6,291 nucleotides of DNA from assembly GCA_950071875.1 (NCBI GenBank), contig CATMNW010000162.1:1-6291 (forward strand), in the 5' to 3' direction. The translations under genes and the position numbers were made by a program. Below, piece by piece: positions 5,457 to 6,291 of this stretch. The notes below the pieces were generated by a model. That model worked only from the letters and a program-made list of their open reading frames with translations, ran no database searches and was not told the origin of the DNA. Numbering within the stretch: the stretch's first letter is position 1; every line of letters starts with the position of its first letter. Source of the DNA: an uncultured Erythrobacteraceae bacterium. Lineage in GTDB: Bacteria > Pseudomonadota > Alphaproteobacteria > Sphingomonadales > Sphingomonadaceae.

Positions 5457-6291
5457 ATGACCGTGACCAAAGCGGCTCCCGAACTGAACCTGTACGATCC
5501 CGAAGATTCCCGCTTCCTCGGTCACCCCAAAGGGTTAGCGTATCTGGCTTTCACAGAAGCATGGGAGCGCTTCTCCTTCTACGGGATGCAAGCTCTCCTG
5601 GTACTCTACATGACCAAGTCGCTGCTTCTGCCAGGCGAGGTCGAGCAGGTTGCCGGGATCGAACAACTGCGTGGGTTTTACGGGGGCCTTGAGGGCCAGG
5701 CATTCGCCAGCGCGATCTTCGGAACCTATGCGGCGAGCGTTTATCTCACCCCGATCCTCGGTGGCTGGCTTGCCGATCGGTTCCTCGGCAAACGGCGCAC
5801 CGTACTCATGGGGGCCATCACGATGGCGATCGGCCATTTCCTCATGGCCTTCAATATTACCTTTCTGCTTGCACTGCTGTTGCTGATCCTGGGATCGGGA
5901 ATGTTCAAGGGCAATATCGCAAGCCAGGTCGGCAGTCTCTACAAACCGGACGACCTGCGCCGTGCAGATGCGTTCCAGCTTTTCTATCTCGCCATCAATG
6001 CCGGAGTGATAGCGAGTCCCCTGATCGTCGGGACACTGGGTGAAACGATGGGCTGGCATTGGGGCTTCGGTGCGGCAGGGGTCGGCATGCTTATTGGCCT
6101 TGCGATTTATGTCGCCGGCCAAAAGTACCTGCCATCCGATCATTTCGATGTGGCCGAAAAGCAAATCCAAGCGAAGGAGCCGATGTCGCGGGTAGACTGG
6201 CTTGCTACCGCTGCCCTGATCCTTCTGATACCCGTGCTTGCGATTGCAATTGTTCCGAACAACCAGATATTGAACGCCTATCTTGTGTGGG
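5457..6291 (+). CDS. POT/PTR2-family proton-dependent peptide transporter, N-terminal part
   Basis: Members of this major facilitator branch import di- and tripeptides, and sometimes other solutes, across the inner membrane with protons. 278 complete codons are present and the gene runs past the right edge; family members are usually about 450-550 residues, so roughly half is seen. The signature ExxER motif on the first helix is intact (E34, E37 and R38 in FTEAWERFSFYG). The PTR2 family block GGWLADRFLGKRRTV (102-116) lies in the loop after helix 2, and FQLFYLAINAGVIASP (173-188) is close to the second family signature. Hydrophobic helices are visible at about 82-101, 115-133, 135-150, 175-193, 203-220 and 247-265. 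The start is fixed by an upstream stop and the GGAG site. It faces the same way as aroB across a 107-base gap, so shared transcription is possible but not shown. Substrate specificity cannot be read from this half. Confidence 0.93.
   Translation, partial: MTVTKAAPELNLYDPEDSRFLGHPKGLAYLAFTEAWERFSFYGMQALLVLYMTKSLLLPGEVEQVAGIEQLRGFYGGLEGQAFASAIFGTYAASVYLTPILGGWLADRFLGKRRTVLMGAITMAIGHFLMAFNITFLLALLLLILGSGMFKGNIASQVGSLYKPDDLRRADAFQLFYLAINAGVIASPLIVGTLGETMGWHWGFGAAGVGMLIGLAIYVAGQKYLPSDHFDVAEKQIQAKEPMSRVDWLATAALILLIPVLAIAIVPNNQILNAYLVW

Noticed and set aside
4848..5525. Minus-strand frame of 225 codons across the aroB end.
   Set aside because: It is antisense to strongly conserved aroB motifs, and its Ser/Arg/Ala-rich product looks like a shadow.

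Overview
The window looks like chromosomal DNA of a GC-rich alphaproteobacterium, most likely a sphingomonad (order Sphingomonadales, possibly an Erythrobacter relative). The basis is the gene order (a xerD-accA unit divergent from aroK-aroB), the character of the proteins and the codon use. This assignment is inference; no database search was possible.

Layout. Two gene groups diverge from a short intergenic region at 3608-3682. Leftward (minus strand) run a 44-residue single-helix membrane protein (3607-3473), a 616-residue exported Pro/Ala-rich protein of unknown function (3476-1626), a complete Xer-type tyrosine recombinase (1624-734, GTG start) and the start of accA (from 724). The first three are packed as one translational chain: an ATGA overlap, then a single base between stop and start. 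Rightward run aroK (3683-4249) and aroB (4240-5349), which overlap by 10 bases and encode shikimate kinase and 3-dehydroquinate synthase. After a 107-base gap comes the N-terminal 278 residues of a POT/PTR2 peptide transporter (from 5457), cut by the right edge.

The unusual part is the left edge. The accA frame is normal for about 105-111 residues and then continues, in frame and without a stop, into the G-domain of Ffh, the signal recognition particle GTPase. The AccA catalytic region is missing and so is the Ffh P-loop. The Ffh part does not resemble alphaproteobacterial Ffh and has clearly higher third-position GC (about 92% against about 72% by hand count). The two halves meet at Gly-Arg-Ser-Val-Met-Leu, a motif that could occur in both parent proteins. 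A mis-join between two genomes during assembly is the simplest explanation; a real gene fusion is the exciting alternative, and read-level evidence can separate them.

The rest is mostly housekeeping: aromatic amino acid precursor synthesis, chromosome dimer resolution and fatty acid synthesis. The two unrecognised envelope proteins fixed within this core operon are the other items worth attention. I see no CRISPR array, tRNA, rRNA, insertion sequence or convincing intrinsic terminator.
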